NCBI GenBank assembly: GCA_964352025.1
Contig: CAYGPZ010000002.1
Span: 186,001-250,000, forward strand
Length of the DNA stretch: 64,000 nt
Direction: 5' to 3'
Source of the DNA: Hirschia sp964352025
Lineage (GTDB): Bacteria > Pseudomonadota > Alphaproteobacteria > Caulobacterales > Hyphomonadaceae
The notes beneath the pieces were generated by a model, which searched no databases, was not told where the DNA came from, and was given only the letters and a program-made list of their open reading frames with translations. The position numbers were made by a program, and so were the translations under genes. Positions 42,920 to 51,843 of this stretch are shown piece by piece; the first letter of the stretch is position 1, and every line of letters begins with the position of its first letter.

Positions 42920-45900
42920 TGACCCACGGAACAATAATTGAGGAAATGGTAAGTTTGATACGTGGCGTATCTAGTGGCTGTATAGTTGCGATATCGATAA
43001 GCTGCCTATCTTTTGCTGATGCCCAAGTATCTAAAGATCGATATGAGTTTCATATCGAAACGGGGACACTTGGCTCGGCGTTGGAAGAAATTGTCGAAAC
43101 AACTGAAGTCCAACTTCTCTACCCTCATGAATTGTCTGGTAAAACAGGATTTAATCCTGTTGTGGGGCAGTACACAATTGAGGAAGCGATTGGAATTCTC
43201 CTTGGAGGTACCAAATTTTCCGGCGGTCTGACAACGAGTGGGGTGATTGTCATCGCACTTGGTAACAGCGGACAACCGCAGGAAAGGAAGGCTAACATGC
43301 CAATCGGGGAAAACAGTAAGAGAAAAGCTTTACTGGCAGGTGCAGCGGCACTTGTATTAGGAAACCAACAAGCGATGGCTCAATCGGCCGGGGAAACAAC
43401 AGTAGCAGAAATTGCTGCGGCAGATGAAAATCTGATGCAGGATACTATTGTTGTTCGAGGAATTAGAAAATCACTTACAGATGCCACTGCAATAAAACGG
43501 AATGCTAATGGCGTTGTTGACGCCATTTCGGCTGAAGATATTGGTAAGTTTCCTGACCAAAATGTTGCTGAATCGCTGCAACGTATTCCAGGTGTCTCTA
43601 TCGACCGTAGTAGTGGTGAAGGTCAGAGAATAACTGTTCGTGGGTTTGGTCCGGAGTTCAATGCTGTTCTGGTGAATGGCAGAACTATGGCAACAGAAAA
43701 TGTCGAACGCGATTTTAGCTTTGATACATTGGCATCTGAACTCATTAGTGGAACTGAAGTTTATAAAACATATTCTGCAAGCCTCCCTGATGGCGGTATC
43801 GGAGCTACGGTAAATGTCAAAACGGCGAGACCCTTTGATATTGATGGATTTAAATTTGCTGCTAGTGCAAAAGGCCTTTACGAGGAATTGGCGGATGAAA
43901 TTACGCCACAAGTATCGGGATTAGTCAGTAATACATTAGCTGACGGAAAAGTTGGTATTTTAGTCGCTCTTTCACATCAAGAACGTAACGCTCGAATTGA
44001 TCAGGTAAATTATCGAGGCTTTAGAACCAATGTTGATCTTTCAGCGGTCGGCGGAGTTGAAAATTCTTTCATCCAGCAAACGAATGATCAGATTGTAGAT
44101 TATCAAGACCGCACTAGAACAGGTGGTACCGCAGTCTTTCAATGGGCTCCTGCTGATCAATTTCAATTAACGGCTGATGTAATCTACTCTGATTTTAATG
44201 TTGAATCTGATGCTGCGACTATTGGACATTGGGTTACGCCAGCTGAAATTACGAGTGCTCGGGTAGATGAAAACAATACTGTTGTGGAATTTACCCATAG
44301 CGCTAATGGAGCAACTGACTTTGTTGCGCGTAGTTTCAACCGGCCAACTGAAACATTTGCGAGCGGTTTGGATCTAGAATGGCAAGTTTCAGATACTTTT
44401 GAACTAGCATTAGATGTTTCACAATCTACAGCAGAATCCAAAAACGGTGGGAATGATATTTTCGCAGTTATTGGTTTTAACAATGGCGTTACCCAAATTA
44501 ATGAAGGTGGCCCTATTAAAGTTCAAGGAATTCCTGAACTTTCGCCATCTTTAGGTCGATCTCACATTTCTAACCGGCAGGGTCTAACTGTCAAAGATGA
44601 AATTACTGAAATCAAACTTGATGGAAAATGGGACGTTAGTGCTGGAATTTTGGATTCTGTAAATTTTGGTGTTTCTAGTCATTCAAGGGAAAAGTCTAAT
44701 ACTAACGTTAGAACGCGTGGTGAAGTTCAATGTCTGTATTGTGGTTACGCCATTGACGTACCCGATCAATTGTTATCGCCATTTACACCTTCTGGCTTTT
44801 TAAGCAGTGAAGATACAAATGGGCTACCAACAAGCTGGTTGAAAATAGATTCTGAAGCTTATTTTGAATTTATGGAATCAGCAGAAGCTGCTGCTGCATT
44901 GGATGAAGCACGTGGCAATCCCGTAGGTACTGCCGCAGAAATTCTAACGCGTTTCAATGGTTTTGCTCCACAAAAGCGGTCTGACTCCTTCTCAATTGAA
45001 GACAAAGTTATTTCTGCCTACACCGAACTGGCATTTAGTGGCGAATTGGGAGCGATGCCTTGGTCAGCTAACCTAGGCTTAAGATATGCTGAAACAGAAA
45101 TGACTGCGAGCGGTAGTCAGGTAGCGCTTCTAGAGTTACGTGAAATTCCAGACGATCCAACATTGCTTCAAGCGGTGTTTACAGATGATGACATTCCAGT
45201 CTCTGAAACAAATGAGTACAGTAATGTTCTTCCGACATTTAACTTCAAATTGAACTTAACGGACAGCCTCATTACTCGTCTAGCTTATTCAGAAACAGTA
45301 ACGCGGCCTACGTTTCGTAACCTAGCACCGCGGGTTAGTTACGATGTGTTAAGTCCAAACGGATTGCGCGCAAGTGCAGGAAATCCAGCTTTAGATCCAT
45401 TTGAATCCCAAAATTTGGACTTGGCGCTTGAATGGTATTTTGGAGATGCGAGTTATTTGTCAGCGGCTTATTTCACTAAATCTGTCGATAACTTTATCGT
45501 TAGTGGGATCCGTCAACAATCATTCACTAATCCAACTTCTGGAGCCGTGATTACGCCTGCGGACGGTTCAAGTCCTGTATGGGACGTTGCTGGTGTGGTG
45601 AATTCTACAGATGCTCTAGAGGTTGATGGATTGGAAATAGCCTACCAACAAACATTCGATATGTTGCCGGGTTTGTGGAGTGGTTTAGGTATAATGGCCA
45701 ATGTCACGCTGGTAGATAGCGACAAAGAGGTGGATGTTAACAATCTCGATGAAACCTTCGCACTTACGGGCTTGGGGAACTCACGAAACATTGTGCTGTT
45801 TTATGAAAAGGGACCTGTTCAAATGCGGGTCGCACAAAACCAACGTGATGAATTTCTTCAAACTCTTAGAAATGGGACAGGTGGAGACCCGATATTCGTA

Positions 45901-46083
45901 GAGGAATATAGTCAGATTGATCTAAGTGCGAGTTATGACATCAACGAGAATTTCACTATGTTCTTCGAAGGCATTAATGTCACTGGAGAAACATTGAAAT
46001 CTCGTGGTCGATTTGCCAATCATATTGTGTCCCTGATTGATTCAGGTGCGCGTTATACAGTTGGGGTTAGAGCAACGTTCTGA
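42919..46083 (+). CDS. TonB-dependent receptor with STN signalling domain (Xanthomonas/Caulobacter class)
   Basis: An outer-membrane receptor of 1054 residues. A signal peptide ends at about FADA (residue 35). The STN domain (about 42-113) should touch the FecR protein. At residues 127-155 comes a second full signal peptide (MPIGENSKRKALLAGAAALV..., cleavage near QAMA), with an internal ATG at 43297 and AGGAAG before it. The TonB box DTIVV is at 175-179, the plug at about 185-310, and the 22-strand barrel ends in the aromatic residue F. A short form of 928 residues without STN can be made from 43297. The ligand is unknown. It is preceded by the FecI/FecR genes and followed by a halogenase-like gene. 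Confidence 0.93.
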   Translation: MTHGTIIEEMVSLIRGVSSGCIVAISISCLSFADAQVSKDRYEFHIETGTLGSALEEIVETTEVQLLYPHELSGKTGFNPVVGQYTIEEAIGILLGGTKFSGGLTTSGVIVIALGNSGQPQERKANMPIGENSKRKALLAGAAALVLGNQQAMAQSAGETTVAEIAAADENLMQDTIVVRGIRKSLTDATAIKRNANGVVDAISAEDIGKFPDQNVAESLQRIPGVSIDRSSGEGQRITVRGFGPEFNAVLVNGRTMATENVERDFSFDTLASELISGTEVYKTYSASLPDGGIGATVNVKTARPFDIDGFKFAASAKGLYEELADEITPQVSGLVSNTLADGKVGILVALSHQERNARIDQVNYRGFRTNVDLSAVGGVENSFIQQTNDQIVDYQDRTRTGGTAVFQWAPADQFQLTADVIYSDFNVESDAATIGHWVTPAEITSARVDENNTVVEFTHSANGATDFVARSFNRPTETFASGLDLEWQVSDTFELALDVSQSTAESKNGGNDIFAVIGFNNGVTQINEGGPIKVQGIPELSPSLGRSHISNRQGLTVKDEITEIKLDGKWDVSAGILDSVNFGVSSHSREKSNTNVRTRGEVQCLYCGYAIDVPDQLLSPFTPSGFLSSEDTNGLPTSWLKIDSEAYFEFMESAEAAAALDEARGNPVGTAAEILTRFNGFAPQKRSDSFSIEDKVISAYTELAFSGELGAMPWSANLGLRYAETEMTASGSQVALLELREIPDDPTLLQAVFTDDDIPVSETNEYSNVLPTFNFKLNLTDSLITRLAYSETVTRPTFRNLAPRVSYDVLSPNGLRASAGNPALDPFESQNLDLALEWYFGDASYLSAAYFTKSVDNFIVSGIRQQSFTNPTSGAVITPADGSSPVWDVAGVVNSTDALEVDGLEIAYQQTFDMLPGLWSGLGIMANVTLVDSDKEVDVNNLDETFALTGLGNSRNIVLFYEKGPVQMRVAQNQRDEFLQTLRNGTGGDPIFVEEYSQIDLSASYDINENFTMFFEGINVTGETLKSRGRFANHIVSLIDSGARYTVGVRATF
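43284..43299 (+). promoter_or_regulatory. Internal ribosome binding site and start in the receptor gene
   Basis: AAGGAAG at 43284-43290, then six bases, then ATG at 43297. It is followed at once by a complete signal peptide, which makes an accidental match unlikely. Confidence 0.6.
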
Positions 46084-46120
46084 TATAGCGTTTCCTATAC
46101 GACATTGCTAAGTTGAATGA

Positions 46121-46152
46121 TTGGGGCAGAGTTATTTATAGCTTTGCCCCAA
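46121..46152 (+). terminator. Hairpin between receptor and halogenase genes, possible attenuator
   Basis: TTGGGGCA/TGCCCCAA (8 bp, extended by AG/CT) just before the halogenase start. Only a short T stretch follows. It may lower halogenase transcription or fix the receptor 3' end. Confidence 0.5.
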
Positions 46153-46175
46153 TTTCGTAGAGGAAAGTGGACGGT

Positions 46176-47693
46176 ATGGAACACGCAATTGATAGAATAG
46201 TCATTGTCGGTGGTGGAACAGCAGGATGGTTGAGCGCTGCTATTCTTGCTTCCAAATTGTCCAATAAATCCCCTAATCCTAAGAAAATAGTTCTCATTGA
46301 ATCGCCCGACATTAAGACTGTGGGCGTAGGTGAAGGCACATGGCCAACCATGCGAAGAACCCTAAGTCAAATAGGGATATCTGAGCACAATTTCCTGACG
46401 AAATGCCAAGCAAGTTTCAAGCAAGGAACTAGGTTTGTAGGTTGGAAAGATGGTTCCAAGGGGGATGACTATTATCACCCATTTGGTCTGCCGGCAGAAT
46501 TTCCGAAGATTAATGCCGGAGCAATTTGGCTAGACGATTCAGCTGATGCAGATTTTGCCGAAGCGTTTAGTGTGCAGTCGCATCTATGTCATCAGGATAT
46601 TGCTCCTAAACACTTTAAGACACCTGAATATAATGGCCTTCAAAATTATGGGTATCACCTCGATGCAGGCTTGTTTGCAGAATTACTCAGGGAACATTGT
46701 ACACAGCGATTAGGTGTTGAACATATTCAGGCAAATGTTCAGCATATCGAGCAGGATCAGAATGGTTTTATATCTCGGTTACGAACGGATACTTCTGAGG
46801 TAATTGCGGGCGATTTCTATATCGATTGTACAGGGTTTCAGGCAAAATTGATCGGTCAGACCCTTAGCGCGGAGTTTACGTCTGTTGCAGATCATTTGTT
46901 TGCCGATAGAGCCATGGTGATCTCCAAGCAATATCCCCAAAAGGATAGTCCGATTGCGTCTCAGACTAACTCGACCGCACAGTCAGCTGGATGGATTTGG
47001 GATATAGGTCTCAAGCATAGGCGTGGTATTGGGTATGTTTATTCCAGTTCCCATATCACAGACGTCGTCGCTGAAGAAGAGTTACTTTCTTATGTGAAGA
47101 GTAGCGGCGGTGACTATGATGAACAAGCTGTTCGTACGCTCAAATTTCAATCAGGTTATCGCGCGACACCGTGGAAGAAGAATTGCTTAGCGATTGGTTT
47201 GTCAGCCGGTTTTGTAGAGCCGTTGGAAGCATCATCAATAATGATGGTTGAGTTAGCGTCCAATTTCTTGGCACAGAGGTGGCCAGAAACGCATTCAATA
47301 CTCCCAATCCTCGCTAAACAGTATAATGCGCTGTCGGAACTAAGATGGCATCGCATCGTTGATTTTCTGAAATTACATTATTGTTTGAGTAAAAGAGAAA
47401 CTGATTTTTGGAATGACAATAGATCTGTGTCCACAATACCTGAAAGTTTGAATGATAAGCTGGAACTGTGGAAATTCTATACACCTTGGAGGGATGACTT
47501 CACGCAAGCCCAGGAGATTTTTCCAACGGCAAGTTATCAATATGTCTTGTATGGCATGAGTGACCGTAGGCAAGGTTCTGGAAATAGACAGAGTCTTACA
47601 GAGCAAATTAAAACAAAGGTTGAAGCAGAAGCTGCTCAACTTATTTCTGCTCTCCCTACGAATCGCGAGTTGCTCGGATCGGTTGAAATTTGA
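46176..47693 (+). CDS. Flavin-dependent tryptophan halogenase-like protein
   Basis: A 505-residue protein of the PrnA-type flavin halogenase family. The FAD motif GGGTAGW is at residues 12-18 and VGVGEGTWP follows. The catalytic Lys matching PrnA Lys79 is K82 in CQASFKQG. The family's WxWxIP motif appears as WIWDIG (273-278), that is Gly in place of Pro. Genes of this type stand next to TonB receptors throughout Caulobacterales and xanthomonads, and their substrate is mostly unknown; real halogenation is not assured. The ATG at 46176 is chosen over a GTG three codons upstream, as AGGA is better spaced. Confidence 0.87.
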   Translation: MEHAIDRIVIVGGGTAGWLSAAILASKLSNKSPNPKKIVLIESPDIKTVGVGEGTWPTMRRTLSQIGISEHNFLTKCQASFKQGTRFVGWKDGSKGDDYYHPFGLPAEFPKINAGAIWLDDSADADFAEAFSVQSHLCHQDIAPKHFKTPEYNGLQNYGYHLDAGLFAELLREHCTQRLGVEHIQANVQHIEQDQNGFISRLRTDTSEVIAGDFYIDCTGFQAKLIGQTLSAEFTSVADHLFADRAMVISKQYPQKDSPIASQTNSTAQSAGWIWDIGLKHRRGIGYVYSSSHITDVVAEEELLSYVKSSGGDYDEQAVRTLKFQSGYRATPWKKNCLAIGLSAGFVEPLEASSIMMVELASNFLAQRWPETHSILPILAKQYNALSELRWHRIVDFLKLHYCLSKRETDFWNDNRSVSTIPESLNDKLELWKFYTPWRDDFTQAQEIFPTASYQYVLYGMSDRRQGSGNRQSLTEQIKTKVEAEAAQLISALPTNRELLGSVEI

Positions 47694-47826
47694 ATTGTTT
47701 GGAAATAGGTGGTCTTAACAGTCATGGAGAATAGGGCTCCATCATCGTCTTTTCGTAAAACACCTGATTTGGCTTACAGTTGATTTATAGACCAACAAGG
47801 CTTAGGCGTGGTGGATTAAATACATC

Positions 47827-47910
47827 ATGCAAAGAGATCAACTGAAAGTACACGTGCTGGAACGGTCAGCGGCTCGCGCAATGTTAGATAAAGTTGGAGT
47901 CACTTCTTGA
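47827..47910 (+). pseudogene. Probable remnant of the 3' end of rnc before era
   Basis: A 27-codon frame whose last residues, LERSAARAMLDKVGV, match the C-terminus of ribonuclease III; the intact rnc of this window ends AERTAAGAMLESVE. Eight of fifteen residues agree and the others are mostly similar. Its TGA overlaps the TTG start of era (TTGA), as expected for an original rnc/era junction. Codon-level difference from the intact rnc is large, so this is not a fresh duplication. Translation of the piece may still couple to era. Confidence 0.55.
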
Positions 47911-48899
47911 GCGATTTGCCGGAAGAATTTGAAGAAGAAAATGAAACAAGCCCTGAAGCTGAGCGCGAAACAAGTGCTGGGTTTGTCGCAGTAATCGGGT
48001 CTCCCAATGCGGGTAAATCGACGCTGGTTAACCGGCTCGTTGGTGCCAAAGTTTCTATTGTTACGCACAAAGTGCAAACGACAAGGTTTCAGGTGCGCGG
48101 CGTAATGATGCGTGAAAACTCGCAGATTGTCCTGGTTGATACACCCGGAATATTTGCGCCAAAGCATCGCCTTGATCGCGCCATGGTAAAATCTGCATGG
48201 GACGGAGCAGAGGGTGCGGACCAAATCATCCATCTGGTAGATGCAAGTTCTCGTGCTCATAAACTGGAAGACAAAGTTACAGGTGCAGATAAAAAAACGC
48301 TGATTGATGATCAGCGTATTATCGATGATTTGAAAGCTTCTGGTCGAAAAGCCATATTGGCGCTGAACAAGATTGATCTATTCGACAAAGAAGATCTCAT
48401 CCCGATCTCTAAAGAACTGTTTGAACAAGGCGTTTATTCTGATGTCTTTATGATTTCAGGATTGCGCGGAGGTGGTGTCCGGCAATTGGCAGACCATTTG
48501 GCTGGAAAAATGCCAAAGGGTCCGTACTTATTCCCCGAAGATCAAGCGGCAGATATGCCGTCACGCTTATTGGCGGCTGAAGTGACGCGCGAAAAGCTAA
48601 TGCTACGCTTGCATGAAGAACTCCCATATCAAATGACTGTGGAAACTGAGAGTTGGGAACGCTTTAAAGATGGATCCATTCGCGTTGATCAGACTATTTA
48701 TGTCGCTCGTGAAGGCCACAGAAAGATTGTGCTAGGCAAGAATGGTCGTACGATCAAAGATATAGGTCAACAAGCGCGTAAGGATCTGCAAGAAATATTT
48801 GAAACACCAATTCATCTATTTACCCGGGTCAAGGTTTCGGAGAAGTGGGCAGAAAGTCGGGAACGTTTTTCTGCAATCGGACTGGATTTCGACGTTTAA
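47907..48899 (+). CDS. era: GTPase Era
   Basis: An essential GTPase that helps 16S rRNA and 30S subunit maturation. The 330-residue protein has G1 GSPNAGKSTLVN, G3 DTPGIF, G4 NKID and a C-terminal KH domain (IVLGKNGRTIKDIGQQARKD). The N-terminus has about 25 extra acidic residues. The start is TTG, with GGAG eight bases upstream, and overlaps the stop of the rnc-like remnant. Normally it follows rnc directly; here a receptor/halogenase block lies between. Confidence 0.96.
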   Translation: MSDLPEEFEEENETSPEAERETSAGFVAVIGSPNAGKSTLVNRLVGAKVSIVTHKVQTTRFQVRGVMMRENSQIVLVDTPGIFAPKHRLDRAMVKSAWDGAEGADQIIHLVDASSRAHKLEDKVTGADKKTLIDDQRIIDDLKASGRKAILALNKIDLFDKEDLIPISKELFEQGVYSDVFMISGLRGGGVRQLADHLAGKMPKGPYLFPEDQAADMPSRLLAAEVTREKLMLRLHEELPYQMTVETESWERFKDGSIRVDQTIYVAREGHRKIVLGKNGRTIKDIGQQARKDLQEIFETPIHLFTRVKVSEKWAESRERFSAIGLDFDV

Positions 48900-48951
48900 C
48901 AACTCTTTGAAATTTGAAGCTATTTGCTGAAACGTATATTTACACGATTGT

Positions 48952-48979
48952 GATACTCCTTGTTTTCCAGAGGAGTATC
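48952..48979 (+). promoter_or_regulatory. Hairpin that buries the ribosome binding site of the next gene
   Basis: A perfect 9-bp stem, GATACTCCT/AGGAGTATC, with a 10-base loop. The right arm contains the AGGAG that serves the ATG at 48983. Folded, the site would be closed to ribosomes. Confidence 0.55.
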
Positions 48980-48982
48980 TAG

Positions 48983-49369
48983 ATGGTTGTGTTAGAAAAA
49001 CAGTTGTTTAAGGCATTATGGTTCGGGGCATTATTATTTGTTCTAATCGTTGTCGGTTGTGCTTTGTCTGTCGCACTCATGGCATATTACAACCAATATG
49101 AAATGGGACTTCTGTTTCCAATCATCGGTGTGTTTTGCATGTTGTTCGGTGAGAAGCTTCTTGGCTCTATGGAAAAGGCTGGTGGACAGGACGTCGGCGG
49201 AGCGGGGTCTACGTTGATACGCTCCTGCGTTGCTGCTGGCGTTGTTGTTATGGTGCCGACGCTTTGTTGGGGTGTTGTGCTAAATGTTGCTGACCTTATG
49301 GTCACAGGCATGGTAGCTGGTGATTTGCCACGCAGCTCAGCAGATTTTACTTCCTATTTTCGAGCCTAA
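48983..49369 (+). CDS. Small membrane protein of unknown function
   Basis: A 128-residue protein with three hydrophobic segments: about residues 10-34, 43-60 and 80-105. No known motif is visible. Its ribosome binding site lies in a strong hairpin, so translation may be controlled. It ends in a four-base overlap with the convergent glycosyltransferase gene. Confidence 0.6.
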   Translation: MVVLEKQLFKALWFGALLFVLIVVGCALSVALMAYYNQYEMGLLFPIIGVFCMLFGEKLLGSMEKAGGQDVGGAGSTLIRSCVAAGVVVMVPTLCWGVVLNVADLMVTGMVAGDLPRSSADFTSYFRA

Positions 49370-50169
49370 TTATCAACAACTGAATTGGCTTTGTCTGCAT
49401 CGATTTTGGCCCAAGCTTCTCTTGCTTTTGCCAACCGGATAAAACGCGCAAAAGAATATATGCAGCTTTCAACAAATCCGCTCATACCAAATAATATATA
49501 GCGACGAAGTAGAAGGCATTTCAGAAATGTCGTTGTTGGCTCAAGTAGAAGCCTAAGAGTGCTAGGGCGACGACCTTTGGTGATCATGTCGTCAACCTGC
49601 ATACTGCTATATCTGTTGATTTTCTCGATTGCATGCCTATGGGAACGAAAACATCGGTGATAAATACCGTATTTTAGTTTCCCGATTTTTTCGCCATCCT
49701 TGGTGAATACTGAATCGTGAACAAGCTCAGGTTTGAAACCAGCTTTTTCCTTATCATATAGTCGGACATGTCGCATGAATGGTGCAAATGGACGTGGGCG
49801 CTTATCGTGAGCGAAACACATTAAGGTGCGTACTTCATATGCTGCTTCAGGTGGCTCACTATTGTTAGCAAATAATGCGTGTATCTCGTCTTTTAGTTTT
49901 GGGCTGACCTCTTCATCGGCATCCACATTGAATAGCCATTTTTGGGAGCAGAGCGTTTCACCATACGCTTTTTGTGGGCCATATCCCTTCCACTCATTGA
50001 AAACGACGGTGGCACCTTCTTCTTTTGCAATTTCGACGGTTTTATCTGTACTGCCACTATCAATGACAATGACTTCTTCAACCCAATCCCGAACAGAACG
50101 AATAGCGGGTGGAATTCTGTCAGCTTCGTCTTGAGCAATGATGAATACGGATATGGGTAGTTTGCTCAT
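49366..50169 (-). CDS. Glycosyltransferase family 2 (LPS core type)
   Basis: A 267-residue GT-A fold enzyme. The nucleotide-sugar pocket starts at SVFIIAQDEADRIPPAI and the metal motif is FNVDADEEVS (D-x-D). The layout matches the WaaE/KdtX group, which adds a sugar to the LPS inner core; a hydrophobic C-terminal part would attach it to the membrane. The start at 50169 is chosen as the beginning of the conserved region. It stands alone here; kdsA and galE earlier in the window belong to the same general pathway. Confidence 0.85.
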   Translation of the reverse strand: MSKLPISVFIIAQDEADRIPPAIRSVRDWVEEVIVIDSGSTDKTVEIAKEEGATVVFNEWKGYGPQKAYGETLCSQKWLFNVDADEEVSPKLKDEIHALFANNSEPPEAAYEVRTLMCFAHDKRPRPFAPFMRHVRLYDKEKAGFKPELVHDSVFTKDGEKIGKLKYGIYHRCFRSHRHAIEKINRYSSMQVDDMITKGRRPSTLRLLLEPTTTFLKCLLLRRYILFGMSGFVESCIYSFARFIRLAKAREAWAKIDADKANSVVDN

Positions 50170-50266
50170 TTTGTATTCCAAACAATTTGCCGACTAGAAT
50201 TCGTCTTATTGAGTCTTGTTATTATTTTGCTAGGGGACGTCTGCAGGTAAGACAAGAGAGGCTTAA

Positions 50267-51538
50267 TTAATTTGTACCTAGAATTTTCTCGATTTTATTG
50301 ATTGGAGCTATCTCGATACGTTCCATTGGTGGCAATGGTGGCGCAGGTCTGGCACCATGTTTATCAAGCCAAGCGCTGGTAATGCGGGCACGTTTTGCTG
50401 CGTCAAATACTATATCAGAGTAAAATAGGTTGTACGCAGGAGCAAACATTCGGGATGCTTCCGAGTTTTTGGTTTTAAGGTCAGAATGGTTCGCTGCACT
50501 TACGACCAAAAAGCCGTTTACACATTGGCTGGAAACAGCGCCTTCAATTATTACTGGTTCCATGTCAGGTGAGAGGTTGCTGGCATTCACCGAACCGCGA
50601 TGAAGACTTTCAGCGATCATTTCACCGGATGTATTGTTTATGCTTGGGTTGAAGCAGGTGAGAGCAGGAGATTTTGGTTGAACAACATTCCCTTCACTCG
50701 TCCATGACAGTGAGCGGCTTAGAATTTTGTTCGTGCGATCTTGGTCATTTTCCAAAATGGTATTCCACGAAGCGATACAGCCTGTTTGTTCATCGGTATC
50801 ACATGCTGGAAAATTGGATGTATCTTTAACAAATGACTCGGGCGTTGGGCTTTCGATTAAGTAAGCAGCGACGAGGCGCCGCTTCATAGTATCAGTCGAA
50901 AAACGTTCGGATAGAAGACGGCGTGCTATCAATCCACCTTGCCCAATTCCCGCAACGATGATGGCGCGTCCTTGGTTTCGATCCTTCATGTAAGCGTCGA
51001 AAGATTTCTCTACGTCCAAATAGGCTTGGTTGAGTGCTTTATTGGAGTTTGAGCTTTTATTGTAGATCGCATGTAAAGTAGCTTGCCGATATTGCGGCGC
51101 ATATACAGGTGCTATGGCTTGAAACGGGCGCGCATAATTAGGCAACATTTCTGATTGAAGCTTAACTTGGGACTCTAGCTCATCAACTGGAATGTTCCAG
51201 AAATCGGCTGTGTCGGATGTTGTTCCGTGAATAAAGAATACATCGACACCCCATGGTGTTTCCCATGCGCCCTCGGGTTTGTTGTCTGGGTAGATTGCCC
51301 ATGACTTAGCTAATTCGTAATCGGGAGCTTCACTGTTTGGAAGCGTGAATGAAAACGTAGGTTCTATAGAGGATCTATATCTGGCAGGTGCTTCAGCAAA
51401 ATAAAATATGAGCCCAGCAACAATGATTAAGGAAATTGTCACCAGACTTACTGGAACGATAGGAAACTTAGAGTGCACTTTTTTATCGAACCCACTTTTT
51501 GAAGACGAGGCTTGATTGGAGGGAGTGTCAGATGCCAA
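50267..51538 (-). CDS. DUF3089 alpha/beta-hydrolase-like protein, nucleophile lost
   Basis: A 423-residue protein with an N-terminal membrane anchor (residues about 27-47). The DUF3089 family is shown by DVFFIHGTTSDTADFWN, APVYAPQYRQA and the elbow region IIVAGIGQGGLIARRLL. Family members have Ser at the elbow centre (GHSQG); here the sequence is GIGQG, so the nucleophile is Gly and normal esterase chemistry is unlikely. Otherwise the fold looks intact, which suggests a binding role. It is not obviously linked to its neighbours. Confidence 0.75.
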   Translation of the reverse strand: MASDTPSNQASSSKSGFDKKVHSKFPIVPVSLVTISLIIVAGLIFYFAEAPARYRSSIEPTFSFTLPNSEAPDYELAKSWAIYPDNKPEGAWETPWGVDVFFIHGTTSDTADFWNIPVDELESQVKLQSEMLPNYARPFQAIAPVYAPQYRQATLHAIYNKSSNSNKALNQAYLDVEKSFDAYMKDRNQGRAIIVAGIGQGGLIARRLLSERFSTDTMKRRLVAAYLIESPTPESFVKDTSNFPACDTDEQTGCIASWNTILENDQDRTNKILSRSLSWTSEGNVVQPKSPALTCFNPSINNTSGEMIAESLHRGSVNASNLSPDMEPVIIEGAVSSQCVNGFLVVSAANHSDLKTKNSEASRMFAPAYNLFYSDIVFDAAKRARITSAWLDKHGARPAPPLPPMERIEIAPINKIEKILGTN

Positions 51539-51843
51539 TTTATATTTCCTCGTTTTCTACTCTACAAATTCTATCTGCTATTTTACCGTCGGTTGCTTGT
51601 TGTAATGACCAACCTGATGTCAAAGAGCCAGTATTTATTTCGGACATTGCTCAAATAAATGATTTTTGAGATCAAATTATGGAAAAAAAGCGCAATTATC
51701 ACAAAAAATTGCTGTTCTGCTGTATTTCAGCTGCAATTATGATGTTGTAACGAAGCAGATAAATAGAAAAGCCAGATTTGAGATTTCTCTTTTGGTTCGA
51801 TCTATTCGATGCGTTAAATAGGTGTCAGGGTAAAGCACTCAAT
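51539..51843. other. Intergenic region upstream of the DUF502 gene
   Basis: About 300 bases, AT-rich, between divergent genes. The promoters of both should lie here. No other signal was seen. Confidence 0.5.

Noticed and set aside
40765..47826. Receptor/halogenase block as a transposon or integrative element
   Set aside because: No transposase, integrase or end repeats could be seen. Insertion by recombination remains possible and is reported as a finding, but not as a mobile element.
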